From contig NCRC01000028.1 in NCBI GenBank assembly GCA_002894685.1, forward strand, positions 1-45,558: a stretch of DNA of 45,558 bases, written 5' to 3'. The notes under the pieces are model-generated. The model was given only the letters and a program-made list of their open reading frames with translations, was not told the origin of the DNA and did not search any database. This document shows, in pieces, positions 17,920 to 28,557 of the stretch. How positions within the stretch are numbered: the first letter of the stretch is position 1; the number at the start of each line of letters is the position of its first letter. The DNA comes from Salinivenus lutea. GTDB taxonomy: Bacteria > Bacteroidota > Rhodothermia > Rhodothermales > Salinibacteraceae. Position numbers and translations under genes: made by a program.

Positions 17920-19176
17920 GTGGACTACCGGTTTCAAATTGCGCGCCGCTACCTCGCCAGCCGTCGCGAGGTGTCGCTCATTTCCATCATCACCGGCATC
18001 TCCATGACGGGCGTCACCCTTGGCGTGGCGGCCCTCATCGTGGTGCTGTCGGTGATGAACGGGTTCTACGACTTCGTTCGGGACCTTCTCGTCTCGGTGG
18101 ACCCCCACGTCCGGGTCGTGAGCGCCGGGGAACGGGGCATCACGAATGCCGACTCGCTCCGTCGCATGGCACGGTCGCTGGATCACGTGACGACGGCCGC
18201 GCCCTACGTGGAGGGCAAGGCGCTGTTCGTGCATCAGGGCAGCGCCGAGTCCAACCGGATCGTGCAGGTGCGTGGGGTGGAGCCGGAGGCCGCGGGCCTC
18301 GCGCCGCCGATGGTGATGGGGGCGTTCGATCTAGGGCGCAGACCAGACCGCCCGCCCGGCCTCGTGATGGATCGGGCCCTGGCCCGGCGGGCGGGCCTCG
18401 TGCCCGGCGGCGAGCAGCGCACGGCCAGCACGGTGGGGCTGCTGTCCGCCCCGGCAATCGAGCGTACGCTCACCCAGGTGTTTTCCGGTCCGCCGGTCCA
18501 CCGCTTCGAGGTGCGGGGGCTGTACGAGATGCAGGCCCCCACCGATCAGCAGCGCGTCTTTGTGGGGCTTGAGGCCGCACAGCGTCTCTTCCGTACGCAG
18601 GGGCAGGTGACGGGCCTCGACCTCCGCCTCGACAACCTGGAGCGGGCTGGGGCCGTGAAAACGCAGCTCCAGCGCCGCCTGGATCCGGAGCGCTACACGG
18701 TGCAAACCTGGTACGACCTCCAGCAGTCGCTCTACGACGTCATGCGGCTGGAGAAGTGGGGAGCGTCCCTCATTCTGGGGCTCATTATCATCGTCGCGGC
18801 GTTTAACATCGTCGGCTCCCTCACCATGGTGGTCATCGAGAAGCGACGAGACGTGGGGGCGCTGCAGGCAATGGGGGCGTCGAAGGCGGACATCCGCCGC
18901 ATTTTCCTGTTGGAGGGCGCGCTGGTGGGCACCGTTGGCACCGGGCTGGGACTGGTGCTGGGCCTGGGCCTCGCCCTCGTCCAGAAGTACTTCGAGGTGG
19001 TGCCGATGGCACAGGCCGAGTCCTTCCTCATCAGCGCCTATCCCGTGTCCATCCGCCCCCTCGACGTGGTGCTTGTCGCGGCGATCTCGTTTGGGCTGTG
19101 CGTGCTGGCGTCGGTGTATCCGGCCCGCCGGGCCGCCGCCATCGAGCCGGCCCAGGCCGTCCAGCTCGACGCGTAG
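17920..19176 (+). CDS. ABC transporter permease of the LolC/LolE (FtsX-like) type
   Basis: A 418-residue inner-membrane permease that extracts lipoproteins from the membrane together with a LolD ATPase. The start is GTG 17920 (MDYRFQIARRYLASRR), matching the conserved LolC/E N-terminus. One helix near residues 22-45 is followed by a large periplasmic domain (about 50-280) and three C-terminal helices of the FtsX domain (LILGLIIIVAAFNIVGSL, EGALVGTVGTGLGLVLGL, VVLVAAISFGLCVLASVYPA). The coupling segment VIEKRRDVGALQAMGASK is present. No ATPase gene is next door; it must be elsewhere. The gene follows a lipoprotein gene. Confidence 0.9.
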   Translation: MDYRFQIARRYLASRREVSLISIITGISMTGVTLGVAALIVVLSVMNGFYDFVRDLLVSVDPHVRVVSAGERGITNADSLRRMARSLDHVTTAAPYVEGKALFVHQGSAESNRIVQVRGVEPEAAGLAPPMVMGAFDLGRRPDRPPGLVMDRALARRAGLVPGGEQRTASTVGLLSAPAIERTLTQVFSGPPVHRFEVRGLYEMQAPTDQQRVFVGLEAAQRLFRTQGQVTGLDLRLDNLERAGAVKTQLQRRLDPERYTVQTWYDLQQSLYDVMRLEKWGASLILGLIIIVAAFNIVGSLTMVVIEKRRDVGALQAMGASKADIRRIFLLEGALVGTVGTGLGLVLGLGLALVQKYFEVVPMAQAESFLISAYPVSIRPLDVVLVAAISFGLCVLASVYPARRAAAIEPAQAVQLDA

Positions 19177-19246
19177 CCGCGACGAACGGGCGAGGGCGCG
19201 CCGCGTTCATGCGTTCGACGATTCTGTCTGTTCATTCCGCCGTGCC

Positions 19247-20068
19247 ATGATCAACGACGTGTTTGACCACCTCATCGGCCTCCCCGACCGGCCCGAAAAG
19301 CCCCGCGAGAAGGGGCTGACCCACATGCTAGACAAGGGCCTCTCGCCGGATCGGGTGGAACAGATTCTGGAGGTTGCCGCCGAAATTGTCGACCTCGTGA
19401 AGCTGGGCTGGGGCACGGCCGTCGTCACCCCCAACCTGGAACGGAAGCTCGACGTGTACCGCGCGGCCGACATCCCGTTCTTCTTCGGGGGGTCGCTGTT
19501 CGAGGCCTATTTTCTGCGCGACCAGGTCGACGACTACCGGCGCCTCCTCGATCGGCTGGACGTGCACCACCTCGAAATCTCGGCCGGGGCCGTATCGATG
19601 CCGCACGAGGACAAGCTCGAATTCATCGAGCTCTTCGCCCGGGACTTTACGGTGCTGAGCGAGGTCGGCTCCAAGGACTCCAGCGACATTATGCCTCCGT
19701 ACCGCTGGGTCGAGTTCATGCAGGCGGAGCTGGAGGCGGGGAGCTGGAAGGTGATCGCCGAGTCGCGGGAGGCGGGCACGGCGGGGCTCTTCCGCCCCAA
19801 CGGCGAGGTGCGGACCGGCCTCGTCGACGAGATTGTGACCCGCGTGAATCCCCGTGACATCCTCTTCGAGGCCCCGAAGAAAGAACAGCAGGCCTGGCTC
19901 ATTCGGAATCAGGGCGCCAACGTAAATCTGGGCAACATTCCTCCGGACGAGGTGGTGCCGCTCGAAACCTTGCGGCGCGGCCTTCGGGGCGATACGCTCT
20001 TTGAGTTCCTGACGCCGGGGGTCACGCCCCACCCCTCGGGCGGAACGCCGTCTGGGGACGGACAGTAG
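19247..20068 (+). CDS. comA: Phosphosulfolactate synthase (ComA family)
   Basis: A 273-residue TIM-barrel enzyme that adds sulfite to phosphoenolpyruvate, giving (2R)-phospho-3-sulfolactate. Family motifs are PEKPREKGLTHMLDKGL at the start, the DLVKLGWGTAVV strand, FFGGSLFEAYF, LEISAGAVSMP, SEVGSKDS, KVIAESREAGTAG and GANVNLGNI. ATG 19247 is chosen because the conserved N-terminus begins there. In methanogens this is the first step of coenzyme M synthesis. In this lineage a more likely fate is sulfopyruvate or cysteate for sulfonolipids, which is inference. No comB, comC or comDE gene is nearby. The name should not be confused with the competence comA. Confidence 0.88.
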   Translation: MINDVFDHLIGLPDRPEKPREKGLTHMLDKGLSPDRVEQILEVAAEIVDLVKLGWGTAVVTPNLERKLDVYRAADIPFFFGGSLFEAYFLRDQVDDYRRLLDRLDVHHLEISAGAVSMPHEDKLEFIELFARDFTVLSEVGSKDSSDIMPPYRWVEFMQAELEAGSWKVIAESREAGTAGLFRPNGEVRTGLVDEIVTRVNPRDILFEAPKKEQQAWLIRNQGANVNLGNIPPDEVVPLETLRRGLRGDTLFEFLTPGVTPHPSGGTPSGDGQ

Positions 20069-20208
20069 ATGCTCTGGATCGGGGCACGGTACGGGACTTG
20101 TCCCGTCTTCACGAACAAAGACGGCCCGATTGCTCTTATACAGCTTTGCCGCTGTACCGCGCGGCTCATTTTAGGCTTTTAGACCCTTCATTGATTTACG
20201 AACGTGCC

Positions 20209-20445
20209 ATGGCACGGAAAGACGACATTACCGGCGAAGGCCCCGTGACGGGCAACAGCGTGTCGGACTCGAACCAGAAGACGAACCGCCGCTTCGAGCG
20301 AAATCTGCAGAAGAAACGGTTCTACATTCCCTCGCAGGACCGCCATGTGACCCTCAAGGTCTCGGCCAAGACGCTGAAGACCATCAACAAGAAGGGCATC
20401 GAGGCCGTACTGAAGGAGGCGCGCAAGCAGGGCTACGACGTGTAG
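20209..20445 (+). CDS. rpmB: 50S ribosomal protein bL28
   Basis: A 78-residue basic protein of the large subunit. Family features are the N-terminal region GPVTGNSVSDSNQKTNRRF, NLQKKRFYIPSQDRHVTLKV and the C-terminal TLKTINKKGIEAVLKEA. The start is ATG 20209 (MARKDDITG). It leads the set rpmB-rpmG-DUF4295, spaced 70 and 3 bases, which is the usual order in Bacteroidota. Confidence 0.96.
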   Translation: MARKDDITGEGPVTGNSVSDSNQKTNRRFERNLQKKRFYIPSQDRHVTLKVSAKTLKTINKKGIEAVLKEARKQGYDV

Positions 20446-20515
20446 ACCCGTGCTGCACGGCCCTGTGGGCCCGTCGGCTCGCTACGTTCCAATTCATTAA
20501 CTCCCCCCCCACGCG

Positions 20516-20680
20516 ATGGCTCAGGGCGACCGCGTACAAGTCATTCTCGAATGCACCGAGGAGCCGGGCACGTCCCGCTACCACACGACCAAAAACCGGC
20601 GGAATGACTCGGACCGGATCGAGATGATGAAGTACAACCCCGTTCTTCAGAAACATACCCTTCACCGAGAGACGAAGTAA
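20516..20680 (+). CDS. rpmG: 50S ribosomal protein bL33
   Basis: A 54-residue protein ([18 protein letters not shown] to HRETK). The bL33 pattern is clear in [20 protein letters not shown] followed by [14 protein letters not shown]. Only one cysteine remains, so this is the zinc-free form lacking the two CxxC pairs. It stops 3 bases before the DUF4295 gene, implying tight cotranscription. Confidence 0.95.
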   Translation: MAQGDRVQVILECTEEPGTSRYHTTKNRRNDSDRIEMMKYNPVLQKHTLHRETK

Positions 20681-20683
20681 CCC

Positions 20684-20842
20684 ATGGCTGCACAAAGCAA
20701 CGACAACAGCCCGGGCTCCCGCAAAATGGCGAAGCTTGTGCTCGCTGAAAAGCGAGACAACGGGAGCTACGGGTTTCGACAGAAGATTGTCCCCCTCGAC
20801 GAGGTTGAGGACGAACTTGAGGCCGCAAAAGATCAGAGCTAA
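20684..20842 (+). CDS. DUF4295 small protein, Bacteroidota ribosome-associated
   Basis: A 52-residue protein (MAAQSNDNSPGSRKMAKLVL then GSYGFRQKIVPLDEVEDEL). The pattern of a basic start, a G-x-Y-x-F core and an acidic end fits DUF4295, which sits right after rpmG across Bacteroidota. From memory, a Flavobacterium ribosome structure assigned a phylum-specific large-subunit protein (bL38) that I believe corresponds to this family; that identity is not certain. The unusually acidic tail fits the halophilic host. The tRNA-Pro gene begins 10 bases after its stop codon. Confidence 0.8.
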   Translation: MAAQSNDNSPGSRKMAKLVLAEKRDNGSYGFRQKIVPLDEVEDELEAAKDQS

Positions 20843-20852
20843 GCTCCCCGAG

Positions 20853-20927
20853 CGGGGCGTGGCGCAGTCCGGTTAGCGCACCTGCTTTGGGAGCAGGAGG
20901 TCGCCGGTTCGAATCCGGCCGCCCCGA
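20853..20927 (+). tRNA. tRNA-Pro(TGG)
   Basis: A full cloverleaf: acceptor CGGGGCG/CGCCCCG, D arm GCGC/GCGC, anticodon stem CCTGC/GCAGG with loop TTTGGGA (anticodon TGG), and T arm GCCGG-TTCGAAT-CCGGC. The discriminator is A. CCA is not encoded. Confidence 0.97.
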
Positions 20928-20965
20928 CTAACCAGGCGCCGCCCCGGCGACGCCTTCGGCTCACC

Positions 20966-21318
20966 GCGCCCGTAGCTCAGTTGGATAGAGCAGCGGACTT
21001 CAAGGACGCCGCGTTTTCGCGAACGCGGCAAAGGAGCGCCTGTGCGGAACGAAACGCGCGGGATGACCGGCGCTGTATCGGGGAATCCCCACGTATGGGG
21101 CGGGCATTGACCCCGACCGGGCAACCCCGAGGAAACCGCCGCGTTGCGGTACTGCAGGCGACGGGATCCGTAGAGGCCATACGCGCCGCACCTGAGACGG
21201 TGAAGAGATGGTCCAGCCTTCCCTGAGTTCGATGATGCGTGTCTGTTGAACTCTCTTGGCGAAAGCCAGCTGAAGGTCGCTAATCCGCAGGTCGCAGGTT
21301 CGAATCCTGCCGGGCGTA
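20966..21318 (+). tRNA. tRNA-Arg(TCT) gene interrupted by a group I intron
   Basis: Two tRNA halves frame a 279-base insert: exon 1 is 20966-21000 and exon 2 is 21280-21318. Joined, they give acceptor GCGCCCG/CGGGCGT (with a G-U first pair), D arm GCTC/GAGC, anticodon stem GCGGA/TCCGC with loop CTTCTAA (anticodon TCT), and T arm GCAGG-TTCGAAT-CCTGC. The break falls inside the anticodon, between T34 and C35. It reads the AGA and AGG codons, rare in this GC-rich genome. CCA is not encoded. Without splicing this tRNA would be useless. Confidence 0.95.
21001..21279 (+). ncRNA. Group I self-splicing intron in tRNA-Arg(TCT)
   Basis: Exon 1 ends with T and the intron ends with G (21279), as group I splicing requires. 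The core helices occur in the correct order. P3 is CGGCGC (21068-21073) with GCGCCG (21183-21188). P4 is TCGGGG (21078-21083) with CCCCGA (21125-21130), preceded by GGGCAA. P7 is GGCCA (21175-21179) with TGGTC (21209-21213). P8 is CACC/GGTG (21189-21202). A P9 region (GAGTTC/GAACTC) and a TGGC-GAAA-GCCA hairpin follow. A guide GAG at 21034-21036 can pair with exon CTT, giving the U-G pair at the splice site. An 8-bp hairpin (21008-21029) sits in the P1 loop. P7 and the AAGAGATGGTCCAG segment resemble the Azoarcus tRNA-Ile intron, with compensatory changes. No homing endonuclease is encoded. Confidence 0.93.
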
Positions 21319-21363
21319 CTCCCTGGCTCGTTCCGCCCAACGCCCCCCCGAGAGAAAAGGAAC

Positions 21364-21390
21364 TTGACGGAAAGTAGGTTCATTTATCTA
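21364..21390 (+). promoter_or_regulatory. Possible promoter of tRNA-Cys
   Basis: TTGACG (21364-21369) precedes a TATCTA-like element (21385-21390) in an AT-richer gap before tRNA-Cys. An overlapping inverted repeat (GGAAAGTAG with CTACTTCC) is also present. Consensus match is moderate. Confidence 0.35.
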
Positions 21391-21406
21391 CTTCCGTACA
21401 TGCGAT

Positions 21407-21477
21407 GGTGACGTGGCCGAGTGGTCAGGCAGAGGCCTGCAAAGCCTCCTACGGCGGTTCGAATCCGCCCGTCACCT
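21407..21477 (+). tRNA. tRNA-Cys(GCA)
   Basis: Acceptor GGTGACG/CGTCACC, anticodon stem GAGGC/GCCTC with loop CTGCAAA (anticodon GCA), T arm GGCGG-TTCGAAT-CCGCC, and the U73 discriminator expected for cysteine. CCA is not encoded. A terminator follows 19 bases later. Confidence 0.96.
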
Positions 21478-21496
21478 CTATGTGCCCACCGAATGT

Positions 21497-21535
21497 GCCC
21501 ACCGAGCGTTTCGGCTCCGGTGGGCTTTTTTGTTT
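21497..21535 (+). terminator. Rho-independent terminator after the tRNA cluster
   Basis: GCCCACCG (21497-21504) pairs with CGGTGGGC (21518-21525), with an inner AGC/GCT pairing, and runs into TTTTTTGTTTT. It should end transcription of the ribosomal-protein and tRNA genes ahead of the oppositely oriented PASTA gene. Confidence 0.9.
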
Positions 21536-21579
21536 TGTGGGGCTTCCTTGCGACGGGACCCCCTGTCGCTCTCAGAACC

Positions 21580-22509
21580 TTATTCGTCGGAGGAGTTCTC
21601 GTCCGGGGCCGGGTTGGGAAATCGTTCCAGCCGCGTGGTGTCGGTCCTCGTCGTATCTCCCGCGGTTGTGTCGGCTGGGGACGGAACGGAGGTCGGGTCG
21701 TCCGTCGTGAAGAGACGGATTTCCGTTCCGGCCTGCACCTCGGTACCGGGGGAGCGGCCCTGCCGGCGGACGTAGAGGGAGCTCAGCGTTTGTGTGGTGT
21801 CCGACGGGCTCCGTTCTGCCGAGGAGGCGGCCGCCGTGGTATCCACCACAATAAACCGCAGCTGGTTCTTCAGGAGGAGCTGCTGCGCATCCGCCACCGT
21901 CCGGCCCACCACGTTCGGGATTTCGACCGATTGATCGCCCAGGCCCGTGCTGTACCAGAGGTCCACCGTTGCGCCACGTTGGAGAGAGTCGCCCGGGGCC
22001 GGCGACTGCCGGGTAATGGTATTTTCGTAGGGAGAGGGAATCGAGTCGGGCTGGACCGTGCCGACCTCCAGTCCAGCCGAGGAGATACGATTCTTCGCTT
22101 CGCGAACCGAGACCCCGTTTAGGTCGGGGATGTTCACCATCGGAACGTCCCCAGTATTGACGGTGAGGTATACCCGTCGGCCGGGCTTCACCGTTGCACT
22201 CGCAAGCGGCGTCTGATCGACGACAACGTCCTGGTCCACGTTCGGATTGTACCGTCCAACCTGCCGCTGCACATTCAGGCCCTTCCGTTCCATCGCAGTT
22301 TTCGCCTCGTCGAAGGGGCGATTCTCCACATTCGGGACCTGCACCGACGTGTCGTGGCGGGTGTACGACGGCATAACGAAGGAGTCGAACACAACATAGA
22401 ATCCAATCCCGACCACGAGCACCGCCCCCAGTCCGCCCCAAAAGTACGGATTGCCTCCAAGAGCGCGGATCCATCGAAGACCGGAAGGGAACGTCGAGTC
22501 CCGGGACAT
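21580..22509 (-). CDS. PASTA-domain membrane protein
   Basis: A 309-residue protein with a short cytoplasmic N-terminus, one transmembrane helix (about 24-45, GGLGAVLVVGIGFYVVF), then three extracytoplasmic PASTA repeats. They begin VQVPNVENRPFDEAKTAM, VNIPDLNGVSVREAKNRI and VEIPNVVGRTVADAQQLL. A Thr/Asp/Pro-rich tail ends the protein. PASTA domains bind peptidoglycan fragments and are usually attached to Ser/Thr kinases or penicillin-binding proteins; here there is no catalytic domain. A role in sensing or organising the cell wall is inference. Confidence 0.9.
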   Translation of the reverse strand: MSRDSTFPSGLRWIRALGGNPYFWGGLGAVLVVGIGFYVVFDSFVMPSYTRHDTSVQVPNVENRPFDEAKTAMERKGLNVQRQVGRYNPNVDQDVVVDQTPLASATVKPGRRVYLTVNTGDVPMVNIPDLNGVSVREAKNRISSAGLEVGTVQPDSIPSPYENTITRQSPAPGDSLQRGATVDLWYSTGLGDQSVEIPNVVGRTVADAQQLLLKNQLRFIVVDTTAAASSAERSPSDTTQTLSSLYVRRQGRSPGTEVQAGTEIRLFTTDDPTSVPSPADTTAGDTTRTDTTRLERFPNPAPDENSSDE

Positions 22510-22876
22510 AAGCGACAGGTTGTCTTTTGAAAAGGCCGGGCCTGTTGTGCAGGCACACCGGACACGAGAACGGCGGCTGCCAGTCTCTCTGTTCCGTACG
22601 GCATCAGAACGAACAGCGGACGAGCTGGATAGAGGAATGTGGACAAATGGTCAATCACAGAGTCCCCACACCCTATTTATTTTCGTTTCATCCAGTAGAC
22701 GGAAACCAAGCCCCGTACTCTGTGTCTAATGGGACGCTGCAATCGAGAGGGGCGACCCCCGACGGCAGCGCGATGTTCTTTACATTCTACTGAGCATGAC
22801 TCACCGGGCGGCCCAGGCCCTCGTCGGAAGACGAGATGCTCTTTCATTCAGAAAGTGTGAATTGATAGGAGCATCA
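22510..22876. other. Spacer upstream of the rrn promoter
   Basis: This 367-base stretch lies between the PASTA gene start and the rrn promoter. It is somewhat AT-richer than its surroundings and holds no supported gene. It probably carries the PASTA promoter and upstream rrn control sequences, but no specific element could be assigned. Confidence 0.4.
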
Positions 22877-22909
22877 TTTGACAATGGGCAAAATACGCCG
22901 TACTGTTTG
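22877..22909 (+). promoter_or_regulatory. rrn operon promoter of Bacteroidota type
   Basis: TTTGACA (22877-22883) is followed 20 bases after the TTTG by TACTGTTTG (22901-22909). This is close to the phylum's housekeeping consensus, TTTG at -33 and TAnnTTTG at -7, with one extra base inside the second element. Transcription would start near 22915. Confidence 0.65.
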
Positions 22910-22951
22910 AGTCCGCGCCAAACGGAAAAAGCGGAGGCGCGAGAGTAGAAT

Positions 22952-22963
22952 TGTTCTTTGACG
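22952..22963 (+). promoter_or_regulatory. boxA-like antitermination site in the rrn leader
   Basis: TGTTCTTTGACG resembles the bacterial boxA (E. coli TGCTCTTTAACA) bound by NusB-NusE. It lies about 90 bases before 16S, and nusB itself is encoded at 13325-13807. Confidence 0.6.
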
Positions 22964-23049
22964 GAATTGGAAGCATAGCGAGTCCTGGTCGATTCCTTTC
23001 TCGCCTCACGGCGGAAAGCGAGTTCGATCGATTAGATGCAAACTTTCCT

Positions 23050-24588
<1,539 letters not shown>

Positions 24589-24766
24589 AGAGTCTTTCCT
24601 TGATCGACTTGCGCTCCGCCCGTGGGGCGAGAAGATCGACCGGACTCGCTATGCTTCCCTTCCCTGAGGACAGTTGCCAGTTGGATGCAGCCCCGTTGGA
24701 AAACCCGCCAGGGTTTTACTGGCCTGCACGGTTTTCCCGAGCTGTTGGCCTGCTGACGTTACTGTT

Positions 24767-24841
<75 letters not shown>

Positions 24842-24855
24842 CTGCTTTGTCAGGC

Positions 24856-24928
24856 GGGGTTATAGCTCAGTTGGTAGAGCACCTGCTTTGCAAGCAGGAG
24901 GTCGTCGGTTCGAATCCGACTAACTCCA
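24856..24928 (+). tRNA. tRNA-Ala(TGC) in the rrn spacer
   Basis: Acceptor GGGGTTA/TAACTCC, anticodon stem CCTGC/GCAGG with loop TTTGCAA (anticodon TGC), and the T loop TTCGAAT. CCA is not encoded. It follows tRNA-Ile by 14 bases. Confidence 0.97.
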
Positions 24929-25146
24929 CAGCGCCCTGTGTATAGTGGGCGTCGTTCTTTTGACATAATGGAAAGGTCATCCGCACTGCACGGTGCGACA
25001 CGAGAATGCCTCTGGTCATCCGCGACCAAGAGCATGGGATTCGTGTTGCATACCGAGCATGCGAGCGCATTAAGCGGTGTATACACCCCGTTGCGGTGCC
25101 CTAGAGACGAGGTTTGTCTTCGTAGTGGCACATGCAAAATAGTGGG

Positions 25147-28085
<2,939 letters not shown>

Positions 28086-28211
28086 CCCTATTTTGCACGT
28101 GCCATCACGCAAGTGCATTCTAGGGCATACACACTGCCTCGCATGCATGTGTGGTGCGTTTGACCTCCATTATGTCAGACATTCGCCGACCGGCTTCGGT
28201 CGGCACCGAGT

Positions 28212-28326
28212 TTCCTGGTGACTATAGCGCGGGGGCAACACCTCTTCCCATCCCGAACAGAGAAGTTAAGTCCCGCAGCGCCGATGGTACTGGCTTCCCG
28301 CTGGTAGAGTAGGTCGTTGCCAGGAT
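28212..28326 (+). rRNA. rrf: 5S ribosomal RNA
   Basis: About 115 nt. The terminal helix is TCCTGG (28213) with CCAGGA (28320). The conserved CCCATCCCGAACAGAGAAGT core and the later GCGCCGATGGTACTG are present. A GCCGACC/GGTCGGC hairpin precedes it. It is the last gene of the rrn operon. Confidence 0.96.
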
Positions 28327-28333
28327 TCCTTTT

Positions 28334-28370
28334 AGGGGCACCGTTGCGTTTGCAGCGGTGCCCCTTTTTT
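28334..28370 (+). terminator. Rho-independent terminator of the rrn operon
   Basis: AGGGGCACCG (28334-28343) pairs with CGGTGCCCCT (28356-28365), with extra inner TGC/GCA pairing, followed by a T run. It is a strong terminator 8 bases after 5S. The 187 bases from there to the next gene hold nothing else that could be assigned. Confidence 0.95.
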
Positions 28371-28557
28371 ATTTTGTGATACGTCTTTTCCAAGACACGA
28401 CCGCGGAAGGCCTCGCTCCAACCCGATTGAAGCCCTCATTCCCAGGGTCTTCCGAGGGATCATCGCAACTACGCCTGTGTGTTGACTCCTCTCTCGCGGG
28501 GGCCGTTTCCTGGCTGCGGGAATCCTGCCACAATCTGCTCACTGCGCCGCACCGTTC

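Noticed and set aside
21001-21279. The tRNA-Arg insert as an IS element or as damage to the gene
   Set aside because: There are no terminal repeats or transposase, and the insert has correctly ordered group I helices with exact tRNA exon junctions.
20873-21340. Minus-strand 155-residue frame with a GFEPATCGL-like phrase across the tRNA genes
   Set aside because: This phrase is the well-known false translation of antisense tRNA T arms; the region holds tRNA-Pro and the intron-bearing tRNA-Arg.
22560-22793. Short plus-strand frames upstream of the rrn promoter
   Set aside because: No domain, mixed composition, and overlapping frames; the region is regulatory spacer.
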